This document shows, piece after piece, positions 61,340 to 64,000 of a stretch of 64,000 bases of DNA. Every line of letters begins with the position of its first letter. Positions within the stretch are counted from its first letter, which is position 1. The notes under the pieces were generated by a model. The model worked only from the letters and a program-made list of their open reading frames with translations. It did no database searches and was not told the DNA's origin. A program made the position numbers and the translations under genes. Source of the DNA: Vibrio azureus. Its GTDB lineage: Bacteria; Pseudomonadota; Gammaproteobacteria; Enterobacterales; Vibrionaceae. The stretch is from NCBI RefSeq assembly GCF_002849855.1, contig NZ_CP018617.1, positions 558,001 to 622,000 of the forward strand, written 5' to 3'.

Positions 61340-62476
61340 ATGACAGATAAAGTAACGTTCTCAGAGCAAGAATGCGCAAACGGGCTGAATCGAATAGGAA
61401 TTGCGACCTTAGATAATGTGGCTTCACTTAATGCTTTAACTTTCAACATGCTGGAGCAGCTCAACAACCAGTTGATTCAATGGCAAGAGGATCCCAGCAT
61501 TGTGTGTGTCATTCTCAAAGGGGAAGGCGAGAAAGCGTTCTGTGCTGGGGGGGATGTTAGAACCATGTATCACGTCATGCACGAGCATGATAAGCAAGCC
61601 ACTGCTAAGTTCTGTACCGACTACTTTGCATTGGAATATGCTTGTGATTATCTCATTCATACCTACAAGAAGCCAATTATAGGTTGGGGAGAAGGCATTG
61701 TGATGGGTGGGGGTATGGGACTGTTTATGGGGACAAGCCATAAAGTTGTTACACCTAAATCTCGCTTAGCCATGCCAGAGATTAATATTGGTTTGTATCC
61801 GGATGTCGGTGGTACTTGGTTCTTGAGCAGCATTGATCCCGAGGTGGGATTATTTCTCGGTTTAACCGGAGCAATAGTGAATTCAAGTGACGCTGTCACA
61901 ATTGGCCTAGCACAATGGATGCTACTGGTAGAGCAATTTCCTATTTTAGTTGAAGAACTGACAAGAGTGGATTGGAGTTCCGCAGATGCGCATTCTTTGG
62001 TCAGTGCTTTATTACAGCTTCTCCAGGAGCAAGTCGTCGACAATAAGCCACTTGCACAATTAGCGCCCTATCTCGGTGAGATAAAACAAGCATGTCAAGG
62101 TGAAGATCTCAATTTGATTGCTGAGCGGATCCAAGGTTTAAAAGGGGGCAGTGATTGGTTAGAAGCCGCTAAACAGTCGTTTGTCTCTGGCAGTCCGATT
62201 ACCGCACATATTTGCTTCCGTCAGGTGAAGGATTACCACCACTTATCTCTTGCTGATTGCTTCCGCCTAGAACTTTCTTTGTCAGTACGCAGTGCCTTGC
62301 TTGGTGAGTTTGAGGAAGGAGTGAGAGCAAGACTGATCGATAAAGATGGTCAACCCAAGTGGATGTTCAATAACGTGAGTGAGGTTGATCAAACGGTGAT
62401 TGATACCTTGCTCTCCTCATTATGGACAGAGCATGAACACCCGCTAGCAAACTTAGGAAAAGAAGGAAAACTATAA
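61340..62476 (+). CDS. 3-hydroxyisobutyryl-CoA hydrolase
   Basis: 378 residues. A crotonase relative, but longer than hydratases: CVILKGEGEKAFCAGGDVRTMY, WGEGIVMGGGMGLFMGTSHKVV, RLAMPEINIGLYPDVGGTWFLS and the C-terminal LSLSVRSALLGEFEEGVRARLIDKD are typical of 3-hydroxyisobutyryl-CoA hydrolases, which release free 3-hydroxyisobutyrate from the CoA ester in valine degradation. The stop overlaps the mmsB start by one base. Confidence 0.92.
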   Translation: MTDKVTFSEQECANGLNRIGIATLDNVASLNALTFNMLEQLNNQLIQWQEDPSIVCVILKGEGEKAFCAGGDVRTMYHVMHEHDKQATAKFCTDYFALEYACDYLIHTYKKPIIGWGEGIVMGGGMGLFMGTSHKVVTPKSRLAMPEINIGLYPDVGGTWFLSSIDPEVGLFLGLTGAIVNSSDAVTIGLAQWMLLVEQFPILVEELTRVDWSSADAHSLVSALLQLLQEQVVDNKPLAQLAPYLGEIKQACQGEDLNLIAERIQGLKGGSDWLEAAKQSFVSGSPITAHICFRQVKDYHHLSLADCFRLELSLSVRSALLGEFEEGVRARLIDKDGQPKWMFNNVSEVDQTVIDTLLSSLWTEHEHPLANLGKEGKL

Positions 62477-63381
62477 TGAGCACAGTGGCATTTATTGGTT
62501 TAGGGAATATGGGTAGCCCAATGGCGCAAAACTTATTGGCCTCTGGGTTAAAAGTAAACGTCTTCGACTTGAACAAAGAGGCCACTAAGCAGTTAGAGCC
62601 TTTTGGGGCAATCGTGGCTGAAACTATCGATATGGCAATAGAAGGGGCGGGTACTATCATTACGATGTTACCCGCAGGAGAGCACGTTCGATCGGTCTAT
62701 TTTGGGACTGGTGAAAGTCACTTAGGTTTGCTGGATAAAGCGCCAGAAAAAACCGTTTTGATTGACTGTTCAACCATCGACCCAAGTACTGCCCGTAAAG
62801 TCGCACAAGCAGCAGAATCTAAACAATTGTTGTTTGTCGACGCCCCTGTTTCTGGCGGGGTGGCAGGCGCTAAAGCGGGCACTTTAACTTTCATTGTTGG
62901 TGGCAGTAATGAAGCGTTTTCTAAAGCTAATGCTATTTTGCAGTACATGGGGAAAAATGTTTTTCATGCAGGTAAGGCGGGCGATGGTCAAATGGCCAAA
63001 ATATGCAATAACTTAATGCTCGGTATCCTCATGTCAGGTACTTGTGAAGCCTTAAATCTCGGTATTGATCATGGCTTGGACCCAAAGGTGCTAGCCAATA
63101 TTATGCTGCAAAGCTCGGGCAGAAACTGGGCTTTGGAATTGTATAACCCTTGTCCTGGCATTATGGAAAATGCTCCCTCAAGTCATCACTACCAGCCCGG
63201 ATTTATGAGCAAGTTGATGCTAAAAGATCTGGGCTTAGGAATGGAAGCCGCGATGCAAACCCAATCGTCAGTGCCTATGGGAGCTCTAGCGCGGAATTTA
63301 TATGCCTTACACAATTCTAATGGTCATGGTGAGCTGGACTTCTCCAGTTTATTTGAATTCTACAAGCATCAAAAAGGTTAA
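62476..63381 (+). CDS. mmsB: 3-hydroxyisobutyrate dehydrogenase
   Basis: 301 residues. NAD-binding FIGLGNMGSPMAQNLLASGL, ITMLPAGEHVRSVYF, the substrate-binding FVDAPVSGGVAGAKAGTLTF and GQMAKICNNLMLG with the catalytic Lys. It oxidises 3-hydroxyisobutyrate to methylmalonate semialdehyde, the substrate of MmsA. Coupled to the hydrolase gene. Confidence 0.95.
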   Translation: MSTVAFIGLGNMGSPMAQNLLASGLKVNVFDLNKEATKQLEPFGAIVAETIDMAIEGAGTIITMLPAGEHVRSVYFGTGESHLGLLDKAPEKTVLIDCSTIDPSTARKVAQAAESKQLLFVDAPVSGGVAGAKAGTLTFIVGGSNEAFSKANAILQYMGKNVFHAGKAGDGQMAKICNNLMLGILMSGTCEALNLGIDHGLDPKVLANIMLQSSGRNWALELYNPCPGIMENAPSSHHYQPGFMSKLMLKDLGLGMEAAMQTQSSVPMGALARNLYALHNSNGHGELDFSSLFEFYKHQKG

Positions 63382-63455
63382 AGAAACGATATTGACTTTT
63401 GAACTCAGCTCAAATCAATTGAATAGTAGGCATAGATGATGGATTGGAGGTACAG

Positions 63456-64000
63456 ATGGAGTTAAAAAATAGCGTCGTCGCGATCACAGGAGCAGGGCAA
63501 GGATTAGGGCAGACCATGGCAATAAGCTTGGCTCAAGCTGGTGCAAGGCTCGCCTTGATTGATATTAATGCTTCAACACTTGCACAGACCCAGCAGCAAT
63601 GCCATAGCTTGAACACCCAGTGTGAAATTTACCAATTGGATGTCACCAATGAAGCGGAAGTTGAGGCAGCTTTTGATAAAATAATCACAGATTTTGGTTG
63701 CTTAAATGGACTCGTCAATAGTGCAGGTGTTTTACGTGATGGGTTGTTAGTTAAAGTAAAAGACGGTCAGTTCACTAAGATGCCACTTGAACAATTTGAA
63801 ATGGTCATGAATATCAATGTGACAGGGACGTTTCTATGTGGCCGTGAAGCAGCGGTTAAGATGATCGAAACCGGGTCGCAAGGAGTGATCATCAATATAT
63901 CCAGCGTTGCTCGTTCTGGCAATATGGGACAAACTAACTACTCGGCTTCCAAAGCTGCTGTTGCGACCATGGCGACAACATGGGCACGAGAGTTATCTCG
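63456..64000 (+). CDS. SDR family oxidoreductase, partial (IvdG-like)
   Basis: The gene starts at ATG 63456 (GGAGG five bases upstream) and runs off the window after 181 codons. Short-chain dehydrogenase pattern: VVAITGAGQGLGQTMAISLA (TGxxxGxG), LVNSAGVLRDG (NxAG), IINISSVARSGNMGQTNYSASKAAV (catalytic Ser, YxxxK). As the last gene of the ivd operon it would be a 3-hydroxyacyl-CoA or 2-methyl-3-hydroxybutyryl-CoA dehydrogenase for isoleucine degradation. Confidence 0.88.
   Translation, partial: MELKNSVVAITGAGQGLGQTMAISLAQAGARLALIDINASTLAQTQQQCHSLNTQCEIYQLDVTNEAEVEAAFDKIITDFGCLNGLVNSAGVLRDGLLVKVKDGQFTKMPLEQFEMVMNINVTGTFLCGREAAVKMIETGSQGVIINISSVARSGNMGQTNYSASKAAVATMATTWARELS

Noticed and set aside
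1..64000. CRISPR arrays, rRNA, complete insertion sequences, integrase or transposase genes
   Set aside because: None found: no regularly spaced repeats and no DDE or tyrosine recombinase pattern among the proteins.

Overview
The window looks like a Vibrio (or close Vibrionaceae) chromosome segment, possibly the secondary chromosome. Support comes from a DeaD-type helicase next to an acetate kinase, back-to-back LiuR-controlled liu and ivd clusters for branched-chain amino acid breakdown, degenerate VCR/attC-like hairpins between small orphan genes, and many decayed short repeats. The species is not determined.

Layout. 1-2.6 kb: end of deaD and ackA. 3-5.1 kb: an orphan 2H phosphoesterase, then a MerR regulator with a textbook 19-bp-spacer promoter driving a carboxymuconolactone decarboxylase-like gene. 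5.2-7.4 kb: a complete group II intron. 7.6-8.9 kb: three small cassette-like genes with attC-like hairpins. 9.4-12.4 kb (minus strand): an N-terminally cut class 3 lipase with two tandem membrane-anchored partner (likely immunity) genes and the tail of a lost second lipase. 12.7-25.2 kb: mixed accessory genes (MATE efflux, DJ-1/PfpI, small orphans, YunG-like, secreted metallo-beta-lactamase-fold enzyme, CFA synthase, secreted trypsin-like protease, quinone-oxidoreductase/LysR pair, DUF6891-like protein). 25.6-26.8 kb: a Gfo/Idh/MocA oxidoreductase, followed by the 3' remnant of a second group II intron on the minus strand.

27.6-36.4 kb is the most interesting part: one tightly packed operon that reads as a modified class II (MchC/MchD-type) microcin cluster. 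In order it has an HlyC-like toxin-activating acyltransferase (in-frame TGA), an MchC-like protein that I find shares its layout with SelO-type adenylyltransferases, a membrane GT2 glycosyltransferase, an 85-residue double-glycine-leader precursor with a Gly/Ala-rich two-Cys core, a two-helix membrane protein (candidate immunity), a radical SAM enzyme, an HlyD-type adaptor, a C39 peptidase/ABC exporter split by an in-frame TAG at the domain boundary, and a hexapeptide-repeat acetyltransferase. A radical SAM enzyme, GT2 and acetyltransferase together with the MchC/MchD pair is, as far as I know, not a described combination. The two nonsense codons raise the question whether the cluster is decaying or uses split proteins or readthrough.

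36.7-41.4 kb: a truncated VOC gene, a two-gene operon (DUF805 and a secreted protein), a membrane-bound AraC-type regulator overlapping an antitoxin remnant, a soluble two-PAS chemotaxis transducer and a frameshifted small membrane gene. 41.6-45.7 kb (minus): an exosortase with its single probable substrate, a VIT/vWA membrane protein ending in a PEP-CTERM signal. 46.1-50.7 kb (minus): a divergent cbb3-type oxidase (ccoN, ccoO) with a five-heme protein fusing CcoP to an alcohol-dehydrogenase-type cytochrome c, plus a small c553-like cytochrome.

51.0-64 kb: liuR-liuA-liuB-liuC-liuE on the minus strand (leucine/isovalerate; the biotin subunit gene liuD is absent) and, divergently, thiolase, mmsA, acyl-CoA dehydrogenase, enoyl-CoA hydratase, 3-hydroxyisobutyryl-CoA hydrolase, mmsB and an SDR reductase (valine/isoleucine) that runs off the end. 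Two LiuR-type palindromes lie in the shared intergenic region.
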